This document shows, piece after piece, positions 56,836-64,000 of a DNA stretch of 64,000 nt; the stretch's first letter is position 1; each line of letters starts with the position of its first letter. The DNA comes from Andalucia godoyi (taxonomy: Eukaryota; Discoba; Jakobea; Jakobida; Andaluciidae): contig VRVR01000006.1 of assembly GCA_009859145.1 (NCBI GenBank), positions 1-64,000 on the forward strand, in the 5' to 3' direction. The notes under the pieces were generated by a model, which saw only the letters and a program-made list of their open reading frames with translations, was not told the origin of the DNA and did not search any database. A program made the position numbers and the translations under genes.

Positions 56836-58131
56836 ATGCACATTCTTCTGACGTGTGTCGAGGTGTTCGGAACGTTGTTTTCTGGTAATTCGTACTACAC
56901 ACGGTCGTTGCTTTCGGGTTTACTGGAGGAAAACAGTGGTGTTCATGTGACGGTCGTGTGCGGAATTCCTGAGCGCGACGTTTTCGGCACTTGGAAAACG
57001 TCCGATAAGCTGTACAACCATCCTAGACTGAACGCCGTGCTTGTACCTGTGCCTATTGAATACTGGTTCAAGGTGGATGCAGGCTCGTGCTACCAAATCG
57101 TGGCGGATGTGCTGCGGAACGAGGCATCGCGGGCTTCGTGGAAACAGGCATTTTCAGCAGGACACAGCGTTGACTATGCGCTCGTCATGGATTTCACAGG
57201 TCATCATTTTTTGCAAGCTGCACTGGAGTTTGTTGTGTCGCAGCAGTCGAGGTCCGACGAGAGCCTGTGCAGGAAGCATGGGCCTCCTGGGCCTTGGGCA
57301 GATGTTGCTCGACCGCCATCCATCTTGTTTTTCTTGCGAGTGTTTGCAATGTCTAGAGATCACAATGAAGATTTGTACAGGAGATTGGAAACGCGTGCGC
57401 GGCTGGAGTCGTCCACCACGCTTGTGCTGTCTGAACCGGACCGCAGATTTCTGGAAACAGAGTGTTCGCTTGCGCAACATAAGCAGGAACGAATTGTTAC
57501 GTTGTGTCCGCCGCTGCGAAACGAGTTGTTTCTGCTTGCACAAAACATGCCAGTGGTCAGAAGAAGAGCTCGAGGATTTTTACTTGCGGTTTGCCGTGTT
57601 TCCCCTGAAAAGAATACGAGAATCTTCTTTGAAATTGTGAAAAAGCTGCGGGACTCGGGCGCATTGGATCGACTGCGGCTGGTGCCGCTGCTTTGCGGAG
57701 CCGTGTCGGACAGCAGGTATTACGAGGAGCATTGTAAGGCGGACATCGATTCGGGACTTGTGATTCATGCGCAGGAGTCGCATCCCCAGGCCCTTGCGTG
57801 GATCTACTCACATGCTGCAGTTCTGATTCACCCAGCCATCCAAGACTCGTTCGGCATGGTGGTGCCAGAGGCTGCGGTTTTTGGATGTCCAGTAATTGCG
57901 TCAAATCAAGGCGTTGGTGCACTGGAGGTGTTTCCAAAAGCCCATCCGTTGGTGACGACGCTCAACTATGATGCAGATGATGTTCCCGCCATCATCGAGC
58001 GTGCAGTGACCAAGACTCGCCAGCCAAGTATGAGCGAAGAGGTTTTGGATTATAAGCCGTTCGCACTGACAGAGAGCAAAGTTGCCCAAAAGGTCCTGGG
58101 TTGGCTCGCGGATTCCAGTGCAAATGCATAG
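56836..58131 (+). CDS. GT4-family glycosyltransferase
   Basis: A 431-residue GT-B fold protein. The N-terminal half begins with an Rossmann-like strand (MHILLTCVEVFGTLF then GNSYYTRSLLSGLL). The C-terminal half has the family 4 donor-site signature: AVCRVSPEKNTRIFFEIV, and HPAIQDSFGMVVPEAAVFGCPVIASNQGVGALEV (with Glu and Gly as in ExE-type GT4 enzymes). The nucleotide-sugar and acceptor cannot be predicted. The ATG at 56836 is chosen since the frame upstream runs through a CA repeat. No signal peptide or TM span is evident, so it probably acts in the cytosol. Confidence 0.83.
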   Translation: MHILLTCVEVFGTLFSGNSYYTRSLLSGLLEENSGVHVTVVCGIPERDVFGTWKTSDKLYNHPRLNAVLVPVPIEYWFKVDAGSCYQIVADVLRNEASRASWKQAFSAGHSVDYALVMDFTGHHFLQAALEFVVSQQSRSDESLCRKHGPPGPWADVARPPSILFFLRVFAMSRDHNEDLYRRLETRARLESSTTLVLSEPDRRFLETECSLAQHKQERIVTLCPPLRNELFLLAQNMPVVRRRARGFLLAVCRVSPEKNTRIFFEIVKKLRDSGALDRLRLVPLLCGAVSDSRYYEEHCKADIDSGLVIHAQESHPQALAWIYSHAAVLIHPAIQDSFGMVVPEAAVFGCPVIASNQGVGALEVFPKAHPLVTTLNYDADDVPAIIERAVTKTRQPSMSEEVLDYKPFALTESKVAQKVLGWLADSSANA

Positions 58132-58772
58132 TCTTCTTTATCAGGGGTTTTCGCTGACAATTCACAAGCTCTTTCTTGAAGAAGCACCCCGTTATTGTAT
58201 TTATTTTGTGTGTGTGTTCTCGGCCATAAATCACACTGTCGGCTCTACTACTCACGACTGCCGAGGCTGTTCGGGGATTTCGCACACCTACACTGTATAC
58301 ACTGAACACACGTCGACATGTGAAGGCTTCGTTTCCCACCAAAGTGATCGGGGGGGGGGGGGGGCGCATCATGCGCATCTCTCTGCGGACTGCAACACAC
58401 TCGTTTCTGGCACGGCCGTTAAAACCTTGCCGGATTCGTGTCGCTGACAAGTTGCAATTTTTAAATTAAAAAAAATTTACAACAGAGTAAGTTTGGCTCA
58501 CGCGCTCCGCGTGTGTTTTTCAACTTGTAGAGTGGTGATCTCTGACAGCAGCTTGGGAACCGTGGCCTGAATACCCAATTACTTGATCACGAATTCGTCT
58601 CAATGATGGTTCATTTCTGTTTGTTTTGTTTTGGTTTGCACGTTTTACTTCTTCTTCTTCTTCTTCTTTTAATCCACCTCTTCTTCTCTTTCAAAGCACC
58701 GATTGCTCCGTCATTTCCCGTCGTCCTTAACGAGACTTTGCAGAGAGTAAAAAAACGACTCGGATATTCCCA
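58132..58772. other. gene-poor spacer with poly-G run
   Basis: Contains an uninterrupted run of 15 G (58350-58364), an A-run (58468-58476), and CTT trinucleotide repeats (58650-58668). ORFs are short and featureless. The last part is probably the promoter of the secreted-protein gene. Confidence 0.5.
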
Positions 58773-60158
58773 ATGCGATTTCGTGTCGCCGTTCTGCTGC
58801 TGTGGGTCTTGGCTGCACTGTCGGCAGCCAGCATTGCCCGTGCAGACGACCGCGTGGAGGATGTGCATCCCTCGCAGACCACCAAGGTCGTGTATGCCGG
58901 CAAACAACTTTCTGTACCATTTGCAGTACCTCTTGGTGACGACAAAAAACCATTCACATGGTCCGGCCTTCTTGTGAATACCATGCAGCAAACTGCGGTC
59001 AGCATTGGTTCTTCGCTCGGATATAACCTGATTTGCTCATTGACGGGTAACTTTTTTGGACTTTTGGACAAGAAGCCCGACACAGAGATCATTGACAAGC
59101 TCAAGGAGATCGAGAAGCTTGTGCGGGATGTGAACTACAAGATCGACGATCTCAAGAAGGATGTGGCCAAGGTGCAGATCTCGGTCCAACTCGGCAATGT
59201 CAAGCTATGGGTCGCGGATATCCAGGCCACGTTCGACACCATGCTTAGTATCTTTTCGAATGCTGCTTACCAGTCGCCCAACGTCACGAAGGACAGCATC
59301 AACCGCCTGGTGGACCAGATCAAGCGCGAAATCTACAAGGACGCCATGGGCATTTACTCCGCCATGGTGGTCTCCACTCCTGTGGAGGATCCCATCCTCT
59401 ACTTGGGCTACAAGTACATCATGAGCACGTATGCAGCTAACACAGATGCTCTGGACGTCTATGGCATCATTCGCTCCTTTTCAACGACGTATCTGTCTCC
59501 TCTTGCTCAAGCATCCACGCTGCTGAAGTTCGCAGCCAATGCCACTGCGGACGCTGGTACGCTTGAACTTGCAAAGAAGGTGGACATGTTCATCCAGAAG
59601 TGGGACGAGTACCTGGAAACCGGAAGATCTCCGCTGATCAATGCCTTGTACTCGAGCTGGGCACGGAGCATGCTCAAAGGCTCGCCCGACGAGAACCATC
59701 TTGGCTGGAATGTGCAGTTCAAGTTGGGCAACCTGTTGACGGGCGCTTTCGTAGATTGCGACTCTCCGATTGTGCTCGGAATCATGAAAGCGGCTCCCAT
59801 CTCTATTCGCCGCCAGGCAGACAACTCGTGGACGTTCGCATCGACGATAGACCACTCAGCTGAGCCGAAATGCAAGTTCGTCAAAAACGAGGATGACGAT
59901 GACATCACTCCCACTTCGAACCCAGATCGGAGGTCGTACTTGTGGAGCATCTATGCTACCGATAATCAGTCCATGGGCTTCATGCTGTTCGAAGTCCGTG
60001 GCTATCCCACTGCAGCAGACCGCAGCAACAAGCTCAATGAAGTTGCCTGGCTTGGCCACTACAGCGAGAAGGCCAAATGGTCTGTGCTTACCCTGGAGAA
60101 ACCACAGAACGGCCGCGACTACCACAGCTTCACTTTCACGGATGCGCAATTTTTCTGA
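58773..60158 (+). CDS. secreted protein of unknown function
   Basis: The 461-residue protein starts at the ATG at 58773 with a clear signal peptide (RFRVAVLLLWVLAALSAASIARA, cleavage probably near residue 24). The next part (about 55-290) is helical with amphipathic segments and Lys/Asp pairs (IIDKLKEIEKLVRDVNYKIDDLKKDVAK), and the C-terminal part (about 300-461) looks beta-rich (SWTFASTIDHS, SYLWSIYATDNQSMGFMLFEV, SFTFTDAQFF). A helical domain followed by a beta domain is seen in several pore-forming and lectin-like secreted proteins, but nothing here identifies it as such. Codon use is strongly biased to C/G-ending codons, suggesting high expression. No family is recognised. Confidence 0.75.
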   Translation: MRFRVAVLLLWVLAALSAASIARADDRVEDVHPSQTTKVVYAGKQLSVPFAVPLGDDKKPFTWSGLLVNTMQQTAVSIGSSLGYNLICSLTGNFFGLLDKKPDTEIIDKLKEIEKLVRDVNYKIDDLKKDVAKVQISVQLGNVKLWVADIQATFDTMLSIFSNAAYQSPNVTKDSINRLVDQIKREIYKDAMGIYSAMVVSTPVEDPILYLGYKYIMSTYAANTDALDVYGIIRSFSTTYLSPLAQASTLLKFAANATADAGTLELAKKVDMFIQKWDEYLETGRSPLINALYSSWARSMLKGSPDENHLGWNVQFKLGNLLTGAFVDCDSPIVLGIMKAAPISIRRQADNSWTFASTIDHSAEPKCKFVKNEDDDDITPTSNPDRRSYLWSIYATDNQSMGFMLFEVRGYPTAADRSNKLNEVAWLGHYSEKAKWSVLTLEKPQNGRDYHSFTFTDAQFF

Positions 60159-60752
60159 ACACGCCATCGATTAAATAAAAAGGCAGTCGCATCCAGGTCT
60201 TCCATCACAACACGACGCACGCAGACTACTGAACGATTAAAAAGAAGAAAGAAAAAATGTGATACATGGCCCAAGAGGATACGCCCACGTTCGGTGTTCA
60301 TCTATCGGGACGCTCAAAGTCGATTTCGAGCACCACCCACCACCGCCCCATCTCTCCATGAGAGGTGTGCAGCTTTTACAGTACAACAAACCTTCTAGTT
60401 CTTTTTTCTGATTTGTTTCGCAAAGTCGGCACGTCGGAAGCTTCGCACCATGCAGGGGGTGCACATACCACCGAAAATCACCGTGCGGTCAAGCATGTTC
60501 TCTCAACGGACGCCATAAAATCAGTGACAAGTGATCACACAACGACGTGGTCAATGCATCTTCCAAGATGCAGGTCCTTCGTCAACGAATTTAACATGTA
60601 TTGCGGGGGATTCCATGTTGTAAATGATACCGGTACCGCAGTCCTTGGTACATGCTAGGTGTTCAACACACCCACCCACCCACACAACGAAAAAGAAAAA
60701 GAAAAAAAGAAAAGAGGCGAGGCACGGAAAGCGTACAGTACGGGAAGATCGG
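60159..60752. other. convergent spacer without a recognised gene
   Basis: Only short overlapping ORFs, a CCCACC repeat (60668-60680) and an A-rich tract (60687-60712) are present between the secreted-protein gene and the SLC25 gene. Confidence 0.4.
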
Positions 60753-61757
60753 TTATGCGTACTGAGACAGCCAATTTTTGAGAACATCGTATGTTGTGAA
60801 GGACACGGCGACCATCGGAACTACTTTTGCAAAATTGATGGTGATCCCACGATAGAACCCTCGAATACCAGCACGAGACCATATTTCTTGAACCACATGA
60901 TGGAACGCCACTCCCGGACGCACTTGTTGTGTCCTACGTACCACATCCAGAGGATAAGCGACGCCTTGACCTAACGCACCAGCCAATCCACCGCAAACCA
61001 TACGTGCCCAAACAGGAATCGGCGGCGCCAAACTGCTTCTAACCGAGGAATCCGTGTCACCGCTAGTAGCCGAGGAGAAGAACAATGCAGCATGCGCTTT
61101 CAGCCAATCATTTGTGAAGAAATTTGTTCCAGCGTACGGAACGATTCCAGCAAGGGTTGTTCCAAGGCCCGCAAACCATGCCCGTGGGCCGCCAGACACG
61201 GAAATGATGCGTGCCATGTCCACCATTCGCGGTCTGCTGGACAGCAAGTGCGCTCTGATATGTGCGCTAGTCTCTTGTACACCATGGGGAGCACCAATTC
61301 CAGTTCCAGGATTGTGGTTCAGAGCCTTTGATTCGTACGCAAGTCGGGTTCTCAGCACATCCAGAGGGTACGTGCATGCCACTGCACAGGCTCCTGCTAA
61401 GGATCCCGCAGCAATTCCACGGAGCGGATTGGCCCTCGGATCATGAGCATCCAACAGTTGCTTAATGTACTCGTAGGAGGAGAACGAGATTGCACCATAC
61501 GGCGCAATGCGAATAATTGTTGATAGATTCCCTGCAAACAAGGACCGAAAGCCTTCTGTTCGGTGCAGATGGCGGATTAGAGAAACCGTTCGAGACGCAT
61601 GAGACGGCAGTAAGTGCGAACGTGTTTGCAACAGAATCTTCGCACGATCAAGCGGTGCCACTGTGGTCTTTGACAAGATACCCGCAACTGCACCTGAAAT
61701 GAAGGATGGCCACGAGGGAGCCAACCGACTGCTCTTGGACGAACGATCGGCTTGCAT
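60753..61757 (-). CDS. mitochondrial carrier family protein, CoA-carrier-like
   Basis: A 334-residue SLC25 carrier with three mitochondrial-carrier repeats, each with the Px[DE]xx[RK] signature: PLDRAK, PLDVLR and PLDVVR. Six membrane spans and the conserved QxxG-like and RGF/FYRG segments (GFRSLFAGN, GPRAWFAGL, GIRGFYRGI) are visible. The first repeat (FISGAVAGILSKTTVAPLDR) is like the SLC25A42/Leu5 group that carries coenzyme A, and also like SLC25A23-25; the exact substrate is not determined. An insert of about 35 residues lies between the second and third repeats. It acts in the mitochondrial inner membrane. ATG at 61755-61757. Confidence 0.9.
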   Translation of the reverse strand: MQADRSSKSSRLAPSWPSFISGAVAGILSKTTVAPLDRAKILLQTRSHLLPSHASRTVSLIRHLHRTEGFRSLFAGNLSTIIRIAPYGAISFSSYEYIKQLLDAHDPRANPLRGIAAGSLAGACAVACTYPLDVLRTRLAYESKALNHNPGTGIGAPHGVQETSAHIRAHLLSSRPRMVDMARIISVSGGPRAWFAGLGTTLAGIVPYAGTNFFTNDWLKAHAALFFSSATSGDTDSSVRSSLAPPIPVWARMVCGGLAGALGQGVAYPLDVVRRTQQVRPGVAFHHVVQEIWSRAGIRGFYRGITINFAKVVPMVAVSFTTYDVLKNWLSQYA

Positions 61758-62063
61758 ACTTGTGTCTCTGTTGTTGCCTTCTAACCTAGCCCAACCCCTA
61801 GCCCAACCCTCCTGATCGTTGTCAGGCGTCGGTACTGCGTATGCGACAGTACGCCTCTTGCAAATTGAAAGTGGAAAAATACCGGCGCCAACTTCGCTTC
61901 TTTGGGGTTTCTCAATTGGCAGAAAAGTCTCCGAAGAAAATCTCCGCTTCTATTGAAGATGTCGAGTCTTGCCATATCTTCGTTTGGAAAAATATCGCGG
62001 GCAGCCGGAGGAGAGGAGGTTTTTTTTTCCCGGTGTGTTTTATGCTAGAGTGGCTGGGGGAAA
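61758..62063. other. spacer upstream of SLC25 gene with degenerate CCTAA-like repeat
   Basis: Just upstream of the SLC25 start (61784-61812) are repeats of the type CCTAACCTAG CCCAACCCCTAG CCCAACCC, resembling degenerate telomeric units. Otherwise no gene is seen up to the 3' end of the ATP-grasp-like gene. Confidence 0.5.
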
Positions 62064-63926
62064 TCACTGTCGAAAACGGGCATGTGGTGCCGACATGGAG
62101 GTGCCTTCGTCACGCACGAGCCGACACGGGTTTCCTTTGAGACTGAGTTCGAACTGCTTCTGCTCAAGCAGCAGCGTCCCTTTGCGCCGGATTGCTTCGA
62201 CATCCGCAAAAGAATTGCCTACCGCAAACAGCAAACAGTACTCATTGCGCAGATTGCAGTATGGAAAAATACCGGATGCTCGTGATGGACGGAGGTGTTG
62301 TGGGCCTGCTAGCGTCCGCACATTGCTAAGTCGGTCAACCGGATGCAGCTGCAGTTTGTGCTCCTTCAAAAGTTCCCAGATGTCATCCGAGGAAAGGTCC
62401 AAAGGTGGCAAAAGCCATGCACAGAATGGTCTTCCGGGAGCAATCTGGGCAGAAAAGAGCTTCACCAAGTGCGCGGCGCTGAATCTTCCCAGACGAATAT
62501 CGACGAGAATCGGCTCTTCGTCCTCTGCACAACATTCATACTCACCATCTTCACCACATCCCTTAGAAGATATGAACTCGAATTCGCCTGGTCCTACAGG
62601 TGCTAGGAGAAACAAGAGGCTTGTTGCAATGCAGTAGCATTTTCGGATGAAAGATAGACTTTTTCTGCAAGGCAGCCAGGCAACGGAATCTCCTCCGGAC
62701 TCCGCATGCTCGTGGTCGAGAATATCTTGCACCAGTGTGGTCTTCATGGAATGGACAACATGAGTTCGACGAACCAAACGCGCGCTTCGAAATCTTTGGA
62801 GCAGCACTGGACCATATTCCAGGAAATTCGTCGCCAGCTCTTGGCCGCGAGAACGATCCCAAATCCTCTGCATATGATCTGCCGCACATTGCGGATTACA
62901 CTCGCTGCCCCCATTGCTGCTGCTGCTGCTATCCGTAAACAAGCTAATGGTTGCCGGAGGATGACCAAAGCCAAGGGCAGGCTTCATCACGAGCGCTGCT
63001 CTATGCGAGCCAGCGAGACTCTCCTTGGTCTCGGCTAGCGGCGATGCCTGTGCCTTCTGATCCTCGAGAAATGATGCTCCAAGTTGCATGAATGCTCGCT
63101 CAACTTCTTCTACTGTTTGGCAATACCATCCTTCAATCACATTTCCGATGCAGTTATCGCTCAGGAACTTGGAAATGCTGAATCTCCACGGAAAATCAAT
63201 CGGTGGATGCAGAATGCCGCGCTGACAGAATTCTGCTAGCGATTGTTCGTGGTCTCCCATAATCCTGACGCTGTGCTCCGTGCACCGACCGCAAACTTCG
63301 TGCATCCACTTCTGCGATCCTTCGAACAGTCCGGAATAAGGAACAATGCAGAACGACGCATTGGGCGGGAACCCCTCGATATAATCCACGAAGTAATCCA
63401 CAAGTTCGGACTGGATGTCATCGTCCACGACGAGATTCTTCCCAGATGTCCACAGGAACTGGTCATCTTTGAGATCCAGCAACCTGCTGCAGAACTGCAC
63501 ATGTTCCCAAATCGCGACGTTGTCTTTGGGTAGGACTGCCTTGTCAATACCCGATCGCAACAAGGGGATCGTCCGAGCAGGATGCACCACCTGATGTTTC
63601 ACCACAAGTTCTCTATTCCCTCCTGATCCAGTGCGTGTCGTCTGCATCGTGTGACTGGGCAACGAGCAGTGTGCCCAAATGTGCATTCCAGGCCCAATTA
63701 CCTTCTCTGGACATATTGAATAGGATATCACAATCTTTCCTTTTAATCCCTGATGAACAGCCTTCTTCTTTGTTTCATCCACAACTGCCTCTATTTTCTC
63801 GAAATTTGTTCTCGATCGCGAAGTAAACTCAATCGCATGTGCCGCAGAGCTCCGTCGAAACGACCCTCGACGCTCTTCAAGCTGCAGCTCGTTGATTCGC
63901 AGCGATCCTTCCACTGCACTCTCCAT
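62064..63926 (-). CDS. ATP-grasp-like protein of unknown substrate
   Basis: The 620-residue protein has an alpha/beta N-terminal region (KIVISYSICPEKVIGPG, FPPNASFCIVPYSG) and a central part resembling ATP-grasp enzymes. In the latter FLSDNCIGNVIEGW, then LVMKPALGFGHPPATISLF, are like the ATP-binding Lys/Gly-rich loop. The C-terminal part contains a strand VDIRLGRFSAAHLVKLF (where ATP-grasp enzymes place metal ligands Asp/Arg/Asn; here D-R). The pre-ATP-grasp PGM1-like family has this kind of layout. The call is by pattern, not alignment, and the substrate is unknown. The start is the ATG at 63924-63926, with only 74 bp left of the window upstream. Confidence 0.5.
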   Translation of the reverse strand: MESAVEGSLRINELQLEERRGSFRRSSAAHAIEFTSRSRTNFEKIEAVVDETKKKAVHQGLKGKIVISYSICPEKVIGPGMHIWAHCSLPSHTMQTTRTGSGGNRELVVKHQVVHPARTIPLLRSGIDKAVLPKDNVAIWEHVQFCSRLLDLKDDQFLWTSGKNLVVDDDIQSELVDYFVDYIEGFPPNASFCIVPYSGLFEGSQKWMHEVCGRCTEHSVRIMGDHEQSLAEFCQRGILHPPIDFPWRFSISKFLSDNCIGNVIEGWYCQTVEEVERAFMQLGASFLEDQKAQASPLAETKESLAGSHRAALVMKPALGFGHPPATISLFTDSSSSSNGGSECNPQCAADHMQRIWDRSRGQELATNFLEYGPVLLQRFRSARLVRRTHVVHSMKTTLVQDILDHEHAESGGDSVAWLPCRKSLSFIRKCYCIATSLLFLLAPVGPGEFEFISSKGCGEDGEYECCAEDEEPILVDIRLGRFSAAHLVKLFSAQIAPGRPFCAWLLPPLDLSSDDIWELLKEHKLQLHPVDRLSNVRTLAGPQHLRPSRASGIFPYCNLRNEYCLLFAVGNSFADVEAIRRKGTLLLEQKQFELSLKGNPCRLVRDEGTSMSAPHARFRQ

Positions 63927-64000
63927 ACTGTTCTTTCTATTCCTTTTCCTCGCTCCCGATCTGTGTGCAAATTGAGACGAGCACGTGAGAAAAAGAAAAA
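63927..64000. other. upstream flank of the ATP-grasp-like gene
   Basis: Pyrimidine-rich on the coding strand; no further feature before the end of the window. Confidence 0.3.

Overview
This window is nuclear DNA of a free-living, flagellated, intron-poor eukaryotic microbe (protist). The proteins are eukaryotic: ferlin, IST1, VPS37, CPSF73, Cfd1, elongin C, RNA polymerase I subunit RPA43, TMEM231 and a CEP192/SPD-2-like ASH-domain protein. Genes are compact, almost all uninterrupted, on both strands, and separated by short AT-rich or pyrimidine-rich spacers. Only one intron is well supported (TMEM231, 116 bp, GT-AG). Mitochondrial-type RecA and FtsZ with N-terminal presequences point to a lineage that kept bacterial-type mitochondrial maintenance genes. 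A jakobid such as an Andalucia-like organism would fit, but this assignment is inference. CEP192-like and TMEM231 genes imply a basal body and cilium.

Layout. 0-2.4 kb: the 3' end of an acidic protein gene, a long gene-poor stretch and a Cys-rich CXC-like ORF. 2.4-19.1 kb: ferlin (-), IST1 (+), MFS transporter (-), Cfd1/NUBP2 (-), mitochondrial RecA (+), degenerate two-domain adenylate-cyclase-like membrane protein (-), BTB-like protein (+). 19.4-36 kb: CEP192-like ASH protein (-), an unknown membrane-anchored protein (+), fructose-1,6-bisphosphatase (-), VPS37 (+), CPSF73 (-), a Ser/Lys/Asp-rich protein (-). 37-52 kb: a SelM/Sep15-fold ER protein without cysteines (+), a cysteine-synthase/PLP-decarboxylase fusion probably for taurine or hypotaurine synthesis (+), RPA43 (+), an unknown 745-residue protein (-), mitochondrial FtsZ (-), elongin C (+). 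52-64 kb: PDCD5 (+), a protein with a long acidic insert (-), a zeta-type P-loop kinase (-), TMEM231 (-), a GT4 glycosyltransferase (+), a secreted protein of unknown role (+), a CoA-carrier-like SLC25 protein (-), an ATP-grasp-like protein (-).

The most notable content is a family of decayed transposable elements between 26.9 and 51.9 kb. They carry pieces of a Fanzor (eukaryotic TnpB-like) nuclease gene. Four copies keep all or part of the coding for the RuvC-III/C-terminal Asp-Arg-Asp-Trp-Asn-Gly-Ala-Arg-Asn motif. One also keeps a TnpB-type N-terminal motif fused directly to it by an internal deletion, and one is a fully gutted derivative, like a miniature non-autonomous element. Two copies form an inverted repeat of 453 bp with no mismatch found in the stretches compared, 17.5 kb apart. 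A second repeat family occurs at 9.4 and 51.0 kb. Simple-sequence tracts sit just upstream of several start codons.

The genes do not form operons. Functional themes are membrane trafficking and ESCRT (ferlin, IST1, VPS37), cilium and centrosome (CEP192-like, TMEM231), mitochondrial maintenance (RecA, FtsZ, SLC25) and RNA processing or transcription (CPSF73, RPA43). All functional statements rest on reading motifs in the translated sequence; no database search was run.
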